Shown piece by piece: positions 1 to 10,770 of a stretch of DNA of 64,000 nt. Origin of the DNA: Juglans regia (Eukaryota; Streptophyta; Magnoliopsida; Fagales; Juglandaceae); NCBI RefSeq assembly GCF_001411555.2, contig NC_049903.1, positions 19,387,234 to 19,451,233 of the forward strand. The letters are read 5' to 3'. A program made the position numbers and the translations under genes. Under the pieces are notes generated by a model. It ran no database searches. It was given only the letters and a program-made list of their open reading frames with translations, and was not told the DNA's origin. Within the stretch, counting starts at the first letter, position 1. The number at the start of each line of letters is the position of its first letter.

Positions 1-641
1 TCACCTGATAATTCGCTTTAACTCATTTATTGAGCTTTAAAAAAATTTATCTGTAATTTATCCCTAAAAAATATAAGATCGGGTCGTTACACATTGTTAC
101 AAGTTCAAGTATTTTTCAAAAATGAAGTTTGAATGTGTGAAAAATACAGTTACTGAAATTGCACATTCATGCTCATGCATCCATGTTGTTCATGTTTACC
201 TTGTGCATATTTATGTTATCTTTGTGTATGCTTTTGGCATAACTTGTTAAGATTTTTGGAAATATCACTATAGTGGTTTTCACTAACATTCCCCTCAGAA
301 TGGTAAAAGTTGTGACAGGTTTAGACGACTATGAGTAAGATGGGAAAATGTAAATCCTGACGGCTTCCAGGATTTTAAGAAAGTCGTACGTTGGAAAATT
401 GCCTCGAGGTGATTGATAAGTTTATAGAGAAAATTTTGAAGCTGATAACACGTATCCATGACATTTTAGACAAAAAATGATAATGTTTTTACTATGTAGC
501 ACAATATTATATTTTGATGATTCTGAAGGATCAACATTTCGTGACCCTACTTTTGTGAGGATTTTTAAGCTATGATATATTTAGGATTAACATATTGTGT
601 TTTGGTACCATGGCGTATTGCTCAAGCCCTTGTTACTTCTT
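1..641. other. Gene-free AT-rich stretch, possible decayed LTR-element DNA
   Basis: No coding frame of interest was found. The text has the general look of degraded retrotransposon non-coding sequence, but I could find no partner repeat, primer site or terminal dinucleotides in the window. It may be the edge of an element that starts outside it. Confidence 0.3.
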
Positions 642-1274
642 GGGTTAATTACATTTTGCCATTTCGAACTTTTACTCAATTCACAATATGTCTCCGAAAC
701 TACTAATTGCATCAAAGTGGACCCTCGAACTTTAAAACTTCTCAATCCCCCTTCCGTTTACCAGCAGCGTTAAATCTAACGAAAATATACTGCACGTGTT
801 GCTCATGTGCATAACATTCACTACAAAGATGTAATTTTCATATAATTTATTATCATTGACCATATAAAATATAAAATAATATATGCTATCAATTAATAAT
901 AAATCATTAATAATTAAATATTTTTTTATTAATTTATATATAGTTAATGAATATCAAATAATTTTATTGTGTACATAGATTATTCATATTTGCTTGCAAC
1001 TTAAGTATAAAATAATCTTATATATAGTTAATGATTAATAATTTATTATTAATTGATATCATATATTATTTTATATTTTATATGGTCAGTGATAATAAAT
1101 TAAATGAAAGATACATCTTTGCAGTGAATTTCCGTTAGATTTAACGTTGTTGATAGACGAAATGGGAGATTGAGAAGTTTTGAAAATTCGAGAGTCCACT
1201 TTGATGCAATTAGTAGTTTTGGAGACACATTGTAAATTGAGTGAAAGTTCGTTGGGGCAAATTGTAATTAACCC
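642..1274. mobile_element. Long foldback (hairpin) MITE-like element
   Basis: The left arm starts GGGTTAATTACA and the right arm ends TGTAATTAACCC. The arms continue as an imperfect inverted repeat through most of the 633 bp, for example around 700-880 against 1040-1210, leaving a short AT-rich loop near 930-1000. The flanks TTACTTCTT (633-641) and TTATTTTTT (1275-1283) agree at 7 of 9 positions, which would suit a Mutator-type 9-bp target duplication. No coding capacity is seen. The superfamily is an inference; the inverted repeat itself is visible. Confidence 0.7.
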
Positions 1275-2502
1275 TTATTTTTTCATTGCGATCTATTCAT
1301 ACTGCTAGAAACATGTTTACACTTCAATCACTATCAAACCCCAAGCATGAGTTAAGGGTGTCATAGTAAGCCTTCATATGATAAGTACAAGATAAAGTTT
1401 AAGATTAATAAGTTATAAGATGGCCATAGATATGCATGGTACCGATGCAATAAAGGTGGATATGCAAGTCACAGACCTAAGTATGGTCCACCATATTATG
1501 TTGTAATGCTATTAGCAATTCTCCTTGTGGCCACTGGCGGTGGAACCGATGTAAAGCCATGCACATAGAGTTAAGGTGTGTTGGCCAGTTAAGATAAGAT
1601 AATATAAATTAAAATTTATACGTCATGCATGTCATGAGCATGAACGTGAATGAAATTCGATTTTCATTTAAATCAAACATTTTTAGAATTAAAGAAAATC
1701 TTAGGTTTTATTATGTTTATAGTATGGTGGGTTGCTTCATTTTAGTTTTATTTCTACCAGTTATTTCAAATTCTTTCATTTGAAAATTTTGAATATGTTT
1801 TTTTTAGACATGACCCATTTAATAATTTTTATGGAATAAAGAGATTTTATTAATTATATAAATCTCTTGCCTAACTTTTATTTACAAAAAATGTGATATT
1901 CCTAACTTACGGAAATGGAAGTTACAGCATATGATAAAAGAGATTAGGCTTGAGGTTGGAATGCAAAGTAAATGTTGGTTGAATGTATAAATTTCGGGCT
2001 ATACCTTTGCATAAAAATAATATTTTTCTTTAGTTATAATTGTGATCGGTTTTGTCCAAATTGATTGCAGTTTTGGAATAAACCTGACAATCTTTTAGAT
2101 GAGCTTCTCTTACTAATTAATCAGAATTGACCATTTTTAATTTTTCGATATTATCAAGTATAAGATTGTAATACAATTTTATTATGAGTCATTATATTTA
2201 CAGGTCGGTGTGGAGAACACATCATCCACATCATTGATGTACTACGATTTGATTCGTAAAATTTATAATTTATAATTTTTTTTCTACAGTTTAAATCATG
2301 CCACATCATCAGTATGCAATGTGCTCCGCACAAGTTTCTGAAGAAAAAAAAAAAAAAAAAAAAGAGTTCTTTATTATCCCTATTGATTGACGAGTCAATA
2401 TACCTTTGCTGGTTTAAGAATATAAATTGATCTATTTTATTTTGGTTAAGGGGAGTGCTCAATTAATCAAAATCGCATATAGTGAGTGAGGTTCTTATAG
2501 TC
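1275..2502. other. Gene-free AT-rich intergenic DNA
   Basis: No gene is recognised. It contains an A-run at about 2343-2363 that only creates a spurious poly-Phe frame on the opposite strand. Confidence 0.4.
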
Positions 2503-3422
2503 TAACTGGATGTGGTAGTCGAGCGACCTTTCCCTTCTCTCTAGACCAAAACTCTCTCAATTCTCTCTAAACTTTCTTCACAGATCTGACTAGTGGGGGT
2601 GGGAGCTTCGGCTCCCTTCCCCCTCCCCCTCCTCTACGTAGTGTTTCGTTGTGTGCTTTTGTGTTTTTTAGGCCAAATAAGGGAGAATCGTAGATCTAGA
2701 ACCTTCCGGCAAGCAGACTCCAACATGTGCCCCTCCATGGTGTTGCCCAGCCGCCGATTTTCAAGACCACATAATGTGGCACCAAACGGAGCGGCGAGTA
2801 CCCCGCATGCGCGAGTTGAAGTTCTAGGAGACGTTCAACGAGTGGCTCTCACGCGCCACTAGGAAGTCCTCTACCGACGCTCGCGTGACGTTTCTAGGGC
2901 CTGTGAGTCCGGGACTTCCAAGATCGACCATCGGTTTTTCTCCCTAAGTGGCGCGTGTATTGCACACGCCACAGCAGCCTCTTTGGGCACTGTTTTTCCA
3001 GTTTTCGCAGTGTTTTCCCAATGTTTTTTATTTCGTGTCCTGTCTTTATTTTCTTAAAAAAATAAAAATCCAAAAAATAGTGCCTTCAGACTTAGTCGAA
3101 TGGAGTGGTCCCCCCTCCATTTAGGCGGTGCTTATGGTGAGGTTTGGTGCACCCCACTCCGCTTAGTCGGGGTATGGGATTTTGTCGCCCGGTTACTGTT
3201 AACTTTGTCGTGGATAGAGTTGTGCTATCTCTTAGACTTAGGTATTTATAGATCTGGACTAGACCATGTCAGTCACGAAAGTGTGCTAGGAAACTATTAA
3301 CGATTGTAACTGGCTTGTTTTTAAGTCAACTTTGTAATGTCCTCTATTAATGAATGAAATGTGATCCGTTATTTTATATATGTATATATATATATATATA
3401 TATATAACTAGATGTGGTAGTC
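2503..3422 (+). mobile_element. Non-LTR retroposon bounded by 18-bp target duplications
   Basis: The block 2521-3404 is flanked by taactggatgtggtagtc (2503-2520) and taactagatgtggtagtc (3405-3422), an 18-bp direct repeat with one mismatch. It ends in a (TA)n tract (about 3379-3406), which is the layout of a LINE-mobilised retroposon inserted in + orientation. The body is GC-richer than its surroundings and starts with a CT-rich leader. It holds a small frame (2593-2862) with no recognisable domain and no reverse transcriptase or endonuclease. It may be an internally deleted LINE, a long SINE or a retroposed transcript. The boundaries are firm; the identity is not. Confidence 0.7.
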
Positions 3423-4988
3423 TCTCAGCAATGGAACATATTTTTCATTATATGCTTATATCATTATATGGTTTGAATTCTCTCTTTTCCTTCATTCTAT
3501 TCGAGGACAACCATGAATAACTTGTATATTTGATTTGCATTTGTTTTAGACTTGGACAATGTCCCTCCTATTGATTTTATCTCGTCAATCTTAGATGTCT
3601 GCTTCTTGGTTTGGCTTCTTACCATTCACCATCTCACACTCCAAAGCCTGTTTGACACTTTCATACCATATTCCATAACATGTTCCTTCCCAATACTCAA
3701 ATAACATACCAAACTTTAGTTATTGAATTTATTTGATTGTCGGCCACACATAATCGAGATCTAGATTGTTGCTCTTAGTTTATATTAATAAAAAAAATAT
3801 GACCGTAGTAGGGAATAAGAACAATTTCAAACTTTTAAATTTAAGAAAAAGACCCCATTAACAATTGAATTGGATAATGTCTAACCTCGTGGAAGGTCAA
3901 AAGGTTCATTGCTGACTTTTGTTTGTGAAGTCCAACTTTACAATTCTTGGAAAGATACTTCTGTGATCTTCAACCATCAACTCAATCCGTCAAAATATTG
4001 TTCTAACATTTTCTTCCCTTACTCCTTCTTGACTATAAGCTTCTTCTTTAGGTGTAAGATGGGCAACTCTTCTTGAAGACTCACTTTGATTCATCCTCAA
4101 GTTAAAACTTGCCAAGAGTTGCCTGATGATCTCGAACATTTGTTATTGACCTGATTTTCTTGGTCAACTCAACAATGGACTCATTTGAATACTTCTGCAA
4201 AGTAGAAATAGCTTCCTACATCTGGATGTAAGCCCGAGGCACAACTTTTTGTAATGAAAGCAAGTTGTAACACTCTTCTAACAAATGGAACACTATAATA
4301 CTAAGTTGTAACACTCTTCTAAACTCAACAAACTATTGTAAAAAAAGCATATGGAAATGGAATTTGAAATGGCCAGGTGTAAAAACCCATAGTTATTTAT
4401 TAGAGCATCTACATTGGGCTCTCTATACCTCTCATTTCTCTAAAATTTAGGGTTCACATTTGGGGAAAACCTCAAATGTACTCTCAATCTGGCTCCCCAA
4501 AATAGAGTTTGGATTTGGGGATGCTACAATGGATCCCTATATTTGGGGAGTCACCGTACATCTTCTTTCCTCATTTTGGTTCATCACTTCCATGTATCTT
4601 CTCTTTTCACGTCCTACTTGCTACCGGTAAGTGTTGAAAATTGTTTCATTCCGACTGGAATTTGCCATTCTGGAATAGTCTGGCTGAATATTTCGTACCG
4701 GATTCAATCCCAGTCGTTTCGGTTTTTTTTGGGTCATTCCAGCCGGAATGACCATTTTGATTCGAAATCACACAGATCAAGAACTCTGCAAAGCTTTTTC
4801 TTTTTTGCTTTTTTGTTTTTGCTTGAACTGCTGTTGTTGTAACAATTGAAGGTTTACTAGATGGCAAATGTTGTTTCCAAAGTTCATCATTTCTCTGGAT
4901 GGTCTTCTGAATCTCAAGTATTTTGTCGAGTTGTTGTATTGTCATTTATTTTTCTAGGAGCGTCTGAATTTCTCCCCGTTCCTACTAC
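3423..4988. other. Gene-free stretch with weak MITE-like remnants
   Basis: No gene is recognised. Around 4402-4550 two related segments (gagcatctacattggg and gatgctacaatggatc) resemble the ends of short MITEs common in plant genomes. A separate short inverted piece around 4660-4760 (cattctggaat, cattccagccggaatg) is similarly suggestive. None has clear target duplications. Confidence 0.3.
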
Positions 4989-5145
4989 ATGTGTGTGTGT
5001 GTGTATTCAAGGTCAAAGTTATTATCAGGTATAAGCTGGATATATGTATATATATACACACAATATATATATATATAATTGATATATATATATATGTATA
5101 TATGCATGCATGTGATATTATATATATTATCTATAAGCTGAAATC
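4989..5145. repeat. Compound (GT)n / (TA)n microsatellites
   Basis: A (GT)n run near 4990-5005 is followed by several (TA)n and (TATG)n runs between 5040 and 5145. The short frame read through them is an artefact of the simple repeats. Confidence 0.8.
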
Positions 5146-5350
5146 CATGCTTTATCTAAGAGGTGGGAAGCGGGGACTCGCACCCCACTGCTGTTGCCCC
5201 GTCCATGCTGGGGCGGGGGTCGGTATGGCCCCAGCAGGGTCCCGCACCTCACCCAATTTTTTTTATATAAATATATATTTATATATAAATATTTATTATT
5301 TTTACTATATATAAATATATTAATATGTATTAAGTATGACTTTTATTTAA
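5146..5350. other. GC-rich island in AT-rich DNA, unidentified
   Basis: Bases 5160-5255 are strikingly GC-rich and contain self-complementary pieces such as ccccgtcc...ggggcggggg and ggccccagcaggg. They sit between long AT tracts. A second such island lies at about 5620-5705. I see no coding or structural RNA signature. They may be two parts of one unrecognised repeat. Confidence 0.4.
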
Positions 5351-5463
5351 TACTGTGTAAGTTGTAGTATAGTAGGGTGACCATTTGATAGATTGTCTTG
5401 ACAATACAAGTCTCACACTTAAAGTAATGTCGAACTCTTGTATTACACTACAACTTACACAAA
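5351..5463. repeat. Short foldback repeat
   Basis: The left arm gtgtaagttgtagt and the right arm actacaacttacac are perfect 14-bp inverted repeats about 75 bp apart. A second nested pair, aatacaag and cttgtatt, lies inside. This is consistent with a tiny MITE or a cruciform-forming repeat. Confidence 0.6.
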
Positions 5464-5905
5464 ATATGCACTAGCTAATTTAAAAATACAAATTTAAATT
5501 ATAGTCATATTTACAAATTTAAATTTACAATTTGAGTCTAAAAATGTGTTTTTTTATCACTTTTCAATCCAGAAATAATTTTTAGACTTAATGGACTGTA
5601 GTACATTATTAAAGTGGGCCAGGGGCGGATTGGGAGTCCACCCCCACCCCCAGGATGCGGGGAGGGGGCTACCACACACCGTATGGTGCAGGTAGCACCC
5701 CTACTCTATCTTTTAGTATATATTATATAATATATATTATATATTATTTTGAAATATTTATATATATAATTTATTCATATAACGTCTATCCTGAGACGGT
5801 ACATTAAAACGTACTGGTACCAAAATATTCTATTTCAATGCCTCAACTCGAACTGTCGCCATAACAGAATTCAAAGCTTTTGTCTGCACCTCCAACACGT
5901 GCACG

Positions 5906-5946
5906 CGCGCACACACACACACACGCTCTCTCTCTCTTTCTCTCTC
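5906..5946. repeat. (CA)n(CT)n microsatellite
   Basis: A run of alternating C and A passes directly into a CT-rich run. It is a simple sequence repeat with no other function evident. Confidence 0.85.
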
Positions 5947-5987
5947 ATGGGAATGCTTTGGGCCGATCATACTGGAACCTGTAATAT

Positions 5988-6395
5988 GGAAACATTAGCT
6001 TCTACGCTCCTGTTTTGGGGCTTTGACAAATTTTCATTGTGACAAAATTTTCATTCTACAAAAGTTGTGATTTGTGCTTTCTGTAATGTGCTAGTCCTGG
6101 TTGTTGGTTGTATGTGATTTCTTAGATTTGTGATTTGTGATAACCGGTTGTGATTTTTGCTTTATTGGGGCTTTGATTTATGCCATTGGGTCTCTAATTT
6201 GATTATTCCATCTTTGATTTGTACAACTTCTATGCTTCTGTTTTGGGGCTTTGATAGTTTCCATTGTAGCAAAATTTCCATTGTACAAATTCTGTTATTT
6301 ATGCTTTGTGTAATGTGCTGATCTCGATTGTTGGTTGACTGTGATTTTTTATAATTGTGCTTTGTGGTATGTGATAACATGTTTTGATTTTGAGA
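5988..6395. repeat. Diverged tandem duplication, unit about 240 bp
   Basis: A segment starting gcttctacgctcctgttttg (about 5988) recurs at about 6226 as acttctatgcttctgttttg. The following text is parallel in both: a GGGGCTTTGA block, a TTTTCATTG block, a TGTAATGTGCT block and a TGTTGGTTG block. Both copies are T-rich on the + strand with no long frame. The origin is unknown. Confidence 0.65.
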
Positions 6396-6725
6396 TTTGA
6401 GCTTTGTGATTTTTGTGAGTCGGTCTATTGTTGACCACTTTGTTATTAAGTTAATGCATTCTCGTTTGCAACTTTTGGGTTTGATATGCATGGGCTATCA
6501 TTAGAGCTGTATTTGTAATGTTATGAGGTTGTGATGATGGTAGGATTACAATTTCGAAGTGTAGCATCAACAGCTATAGTGAATGCTCATGATCGGTATG
6601 GTAGGGTAACCCAGATAGTCATCTTTATTGTGAGATTTTCACAAAAGTTTGATCATGTGCCCTTTGCTATGCTTGAAATTGGACAATTTTGAGCCCCCAT
6701 GTTATTGACTTATAACTTGTTGATT

Positions 6726-7024
6726 GATGTGGCAGCCCCATGAACCCTTGTTGGTAGCAACTTTGTAGGTTCCTATAACCTTCTTTTTTGCTATATTGTT
6801 GTGTCTTATAACATAATTTGTACTTTGACGACCTGTTGGGTTGGTGTGCAAGAGGGCTTGACCCTTATTTTTTGATGTGGAAGTCCCATGAACCTTGTTG
6901 GTAGCAACTTTGTTAGGTCCTATAACTATTTTGTTTTTACATTGTTGTGCCTTATAACCTTTTTTGTGACATGTTTTGTATTTTGTTGAGATATTGGGTG
7001 GGTGTGCAAGGGGCTCAACCCTAC
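6726..7024. repeat. Second tandem duplication, unit about 148 bp
   Basis: The segment beginning gatgtggcagccccatgaac (6726) recurs at 6874 as gatgtggaagtcccatgaac. The shared downstream text includes ttggtagcaactttgt, a cttataac block and a gtgtgcaag...gggct block that closes each unit. It abuts the gypsy remnant that follows and could be part of that element's non-coding DNA. Confidence 0.65.
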
Positions 7025-7833
7025 AGTGGATGACTGCACCTTACCACAATCGTCCGTTTGTGCCCCAATAAAAGGTGAAATTCGAGACGAGTAGAGACTC
7101 AGAAAGGTGGAACCAAACGAGCCGTTGGAGTTTGTTCCCTTAAACTCAGATCGACCAGAAGCCATTACAAGGATCGGTAGCGAGATGACACTTGAGGTGC
7201 GGAGCGCCATACTGCAACTCCTCGCCGAACACCAAGACGTATTCGCTAGACATGCTCGGAGCCCCAGATTGGGCAAGGGACATCCTCAAGTGCTTGGACG
7301 CCAACGAGGTGTTTGATGACAAGCAATAAGCCAGAAAGATTAGGAACCAAACGGCACGTTACACTTTGATTGAGGGAATTCTGTACCGAATGGGCCACTT
7401 GACGCCTCTCTTTAGGTGCATCTCCCCTGAAGAAGCCCAGTATGTATTGGCAAAAATACATGAAAGGATTTGCGGCAGTCACTCAGGAGGAAAGGCGCTA
7501 GCCAAAAAAGTGATGAGGGCGGGATATTACTGGCCCTATGCCTTGCGAGATGCCAAGGAATACGTGCGGAAATGCCGAAAGTGCCAAGAGTACGCCAAGG
7601 TGCCCCACAACCCGTCGGAAGAATTGACGTCGATCACATCACCTTGGCCCTTTGCCTAGTGGGAAATTGACCTGGTAAACCTACTCCCTCCTGGCAAGGG
7701 AGGCGTAAAATTCATGGTAGTAGCAATGGATTACTTCACCAAGTGGGTTGAGATTAAGGCCCTAGCAACCATCATGACGAACAACATCACACGGCTCTTG
7801 TAGAAGACGGTGGTTTTCCTGGTGTCTTGTGGG
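7025..7833 (+). pseudogene. Ty3/gypsy pol remnant, left part (pre-RT joined to integrase)
   Basis: Near 7107-7250 a frame reads the segment that lies just before the reverse transcriptase in gypsy pol (LQLLAEHQDVFA). A few codons later, after a frame change, it reads the linker and zinc-binding start of integrase (ARYTLIEGILYRMG near 7350, then the HHCC region with CRKCQEYAKV near 7580) and the catalytic core start (DYFTKWVE near 7730). The reverse transcriptase and RNase H are therefore missing, removed by an internal deletion around 7255. In-frame stops follow near 7327, 7657 and 7801. The hAT-like insertion at 7834 interrupts the core. The copy is non-functional. Confidence 0.85.
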
Positions 7834-8643
7834 TAAGGTTGTAATCGAGCCGAGCCGAGCTGGTCTTTGGCTTGCCGAGCTCGGTTCGACTCAAAATACT
7901 CAAGCTCGTCCCACAAAAGAGTTCAAGTCGAGCAGAGCTTGAGCTCGAATTGTTTATTTTTTGAATAAGATTTAATAATTAATAAATTCAATAAAAAAAT
8001 ATAATATTAAATTTATACAACTAACAAGTAGAACTTCTATTGAATTATAAAATTTTAAAAAATTTATAAATAATTAATATCTAACTAGTTGATATTTATC
8101 CAAAATAAAAATATATTAGATGCCTATATATATTATTAATACATACACTTAATATAATAGCATATATATATTCCATATATGGTTCCCACATACTAATATA
8201 TGAAATTATTAAGTTTTATCGACTAATTATTATACAAATTATAAAATATACCTATAAAGTCTATTCACTATATAAACATAAGTAATTAGATTACATATTA
8301 TATATTTAATTATAAAAGTGGTATGCTTATATTATTAACTAAGACATATATATATATATGTATATATATTTATATGTACATAGGTGTATGTATATATTTA
8401 TCAATATATGAATGAGTTTTAATTTACTCGAGCTAACGAGTTGACTTGAGCACAAACAAGTGGAACCTAACGAGCTTTAGCCGATGGAGTTAAATTTTGT
8501 CGAGTATGTGTCATTTACAAATCAAGTGGGTGTCTACATTCATGAATGAGCTTCTTCTTTTTTTGACGAGTCGAGTTCGATTTGAGTTTAACTGAGCAAG
8601 TACCAAGTGGGCTATCGAACAGACTGGTTCATTTATAGCCCTA
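7834..8643. mobile_element. Non-autonomous hAT-like element inside gypsy integrase
   Basis: The left end TAAGGTTGTAATCGAGCC and the right end GGTTCATTTATAGCCCTA are imperfect inverted repeats resembling the plant hAT terminus with its GGCTGTAAACGAGCC-like core. Subterminal GAGC/GCTC-rich motifs occur at both ends and the centre is AT-rich with no frame. Flanking octamers CTTGTGGG and ACTATGGG agree at only 5 of 8 positions, so the target duplication has decayed. Integrase coding text resumes on the right side, which supports a true insertion. Confidence 0.75.
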
Positions 8644-9083
8644 ACTATGGGCCTATTGAGTCACAGTAAAGACACCAACAAGAAAAACTTATTTCACCTT
8701 CACTTACGGCCCTGAGGCGATGCCGCCAGTGGAAATCGGGATCTCCACCTACAAAGTTCAGCATTTCAAGCAAGGCTCCAATGATAGGCAACTAGAAGAA
8801 CAGCTTGATTTGCTGGAAGAAGTCAGACTGGAGGCAGAGGTAAGAATCACCGCCAACAAAAGGAGGGTTGAGTGATGTCTCAACAAACGAGTGTGTCCGA
8901 TAGCATTGCACTCAAAGAAACAAAAAAAATGTGAAACAAGGGAAAGCTGGGCCCCCAATGGGAAGGTCCCTACGTGGTCACCACCACCAATCGCCTAGGA
9001 TCCTACAGACTCCGAGACTCCCAAGGAAATGAGCTGCTGCACCCCTAGAATGTCAAACACCTACAAAAATTTTATTGCTAAAG
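8644..9083 (+). pseudogene. Ty3/gypsy integrase C-terminal remnant
   Basis: From about 8695 the frame reads YGPEAMPPVEIG, followed by a helical stretch (LEEQLDLLEEVRLEAE). After a frameshift near 8875 it reads the terminal GPY-type domain (KLGPQWEGPYVV near 8945) and ends HLQKFYC before a stop near 9081. There are in-frame stops at 8874 and near 9045. This is the continuation of the pol remnant cut by the hAT-like element. Confidence 0.85.
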
Positions 9084-9239
9084 CTAGCTTATTTATTGTA
9101 AATTTATGTTTTCATGCATACACTACACATCCTAATGGAAGAGGTGTTGTGTTTCAATGTCGAGTTTCAAGAATGTAACAGAATCTCCTCAACGTAATCT
9201 CTATCAACAGAATCTCCATCAACAAAGTCTTCATTGACT

Positions 9240-10770
9240 GTTTATCTCCCTGCGGGACACCAAAGGGACGAGTCATGCCAGAGACTACTTTGTCCCTCTT
9301 GCAGAGGAGTGCGGGTCAACCATCGGCCACCCGAAGATAAAAAATTAGCTTCCTCATGAGTGTCAACAGACAGGAGTGGGTCCAGTTATAGACTACCCGA
9401 ATAACATACCTCCCGTAGGGCCAAAAGGGCAGGTTAAGCCAAAGGCCACCTTGTCTCTCCCTCGACAGAAAATGGGTCCAGCCTTGAGGCTACTCGAGAA
9501 ACTTACCCTGACATCCACCACGACGAAGTGTGGGATCAACGTCAGTCTTACCTAAATTTACCATTTCCCACGATGTCAACGGGGGGAGCAAGTCCAGTCC
9601 CAAACTGCTAGAACAACCTACCTCCCCACAAAGGATGATAGGTGAGCAGGAGGCCCAACCTCCTCATCCGGGAGAGTAGGACTAGGCCCCTCGACGGTCC
9701 GAAAAAATTACCCAGACTCCCATCGCTGTGAAGGAGCGGACTAGCCACATCGCTATCCGAATTACCTCCCCCGCATGATACCAGAGGGAAAGGTAGGCCA
9801 AAATATTGCCTTATCCCTCTTGAGGCGGAGTGTGGGTTAGTCCTCAACTACCCGAAGGCAAAAACTTACCTTCCTCGTAAGCATTAACAGGCAGAAGCAG
9901 GTCCAATAATAAACTGTCCAAACAACCTACCTCCCCATGAACCAAAGAGACAGGTCGAGCCATAGTCCGCCTTGTCTCCCCATTGACAGAGAGCGAGACC
10001 AGCCCCACGGCTACTGGAATAATTTACCCCGACCTCCACTACAGCGAAGAGTGGGTTCAGCGCCAGTTTAACCCAAAACTTACCCTTCCCTACGGTGTCA
10101 AAGGGTGGGAGCGGGTCCAGTAGCAAACTGCTCAAACAATCTACCTCCCACGGGAAACAAAGAGACTGGTTGAGTTAGAGGCCACCTTGTCCCTCCTGTG
10201 ACGGAGAGCGGGTCTAGCCCCGAGGTTGCTCGAAAACTTGCCCCAACCCCAATCAAGGAAAATGAGCAGACCAGCCACATCGTTGTTCGAATTACCTCAT
10301 CAGGGGGCAAATGGACGGTTTGGCTTAAAGCATTCCGACCAATGTTTTGAATACTGTACTGGAAGCTGAACCGGTCAAGGCACTAGAACGAAATATTTCG
10401 GTACTAGTACCGTTTCGAGATAGTCGATATATGAATAAATTATATATATATAAATATATAAAAATTATATTAAAAAATAATAGTCTATATATGAATAAAT
10501 TATATATAAATACATATACATAAATTATAAATAGCCTAGTCTGAATTGGCGGTTAATAAATAAACTTGTAGTTTGAAAAAAAAAATCTGAAGGCCGAAAT
10601 TGAGGCCAGTACCGGCCAGTATTTGGGCCGGTACGAAACTTATATGGTACCTGTACCAGCCTAGCAGCCGGTACGGCCAACCGGCCGGTACGGTACGAGA
10701 TCCAAAATAGTGATTCCGACCCCTCCCCGATGGAGTGCGGGCTGGGTTCTTCGACTACTCGAATAATGCA
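9240..10770. repeat. Degenerate tandem repeats downstream of gypsy pol
   Basis: Variants of one cassette recur. They contain AAAGGGACaGGT, GCCACCTTGTCCCTC, GAGAGCGGGTCCAGCCCC, GGCTACTCGAA and ACCTACCTCCC in the same order, with a short period near 70 bp and longer higher-order blocks. The array is interrupted at 10341-10712 by a MITE and resumes to about 10770. Long untranslated arrays between pol and the 3' LTR are known in several plant gypsy lineages. The short antisense frames across it are artefacts of the array. Confidence 0.65.
10332..10721. mobile_element. Mutator-like MITE with perfect 9-bp target duplication
   Basis: The element proper is 10341-10712 (372 bp). It is flanked by identical ATTCCGACC at 10332-10340 and 10713-10721. 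Its ends (tgttttgaatactgtactgg and, on the other strand, attttggatctcgtacc...) are imperfect inverted repeats rich in GGTACCG-type motifs. The middle is AT-rich and non-coding. The 9-bp duplication points to the Mutator superfamily. It lies inside the tandem array of the gypsy remnant and so is younger than it. Confidence 0.85.

Noticed and set aside
2154..2462. 102-residue antisense frame with a poly-Phe run
   Set aside because: It is produced by an A-tract and shows no domain; composition is AT-driven.
4991..5314. 107-residue frame
   Set aside because: It runs through (GT)n and (TA)n simple repeats and the GC island; repeat-encoded.
6162..6491. 109-residue antisense frame
   Set aside because: It lies across the diverged tandem duplication with low-complexity Lys/Asn/Gln text; no splice context or motif.
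9608..10310. Three consecutive antisense frames of 70-83 residues
   Set aside because: They are shadows of the GC-rich tandem cassette array of the gypsy remnant; their mutual resemblance comes from the DNA repeat.
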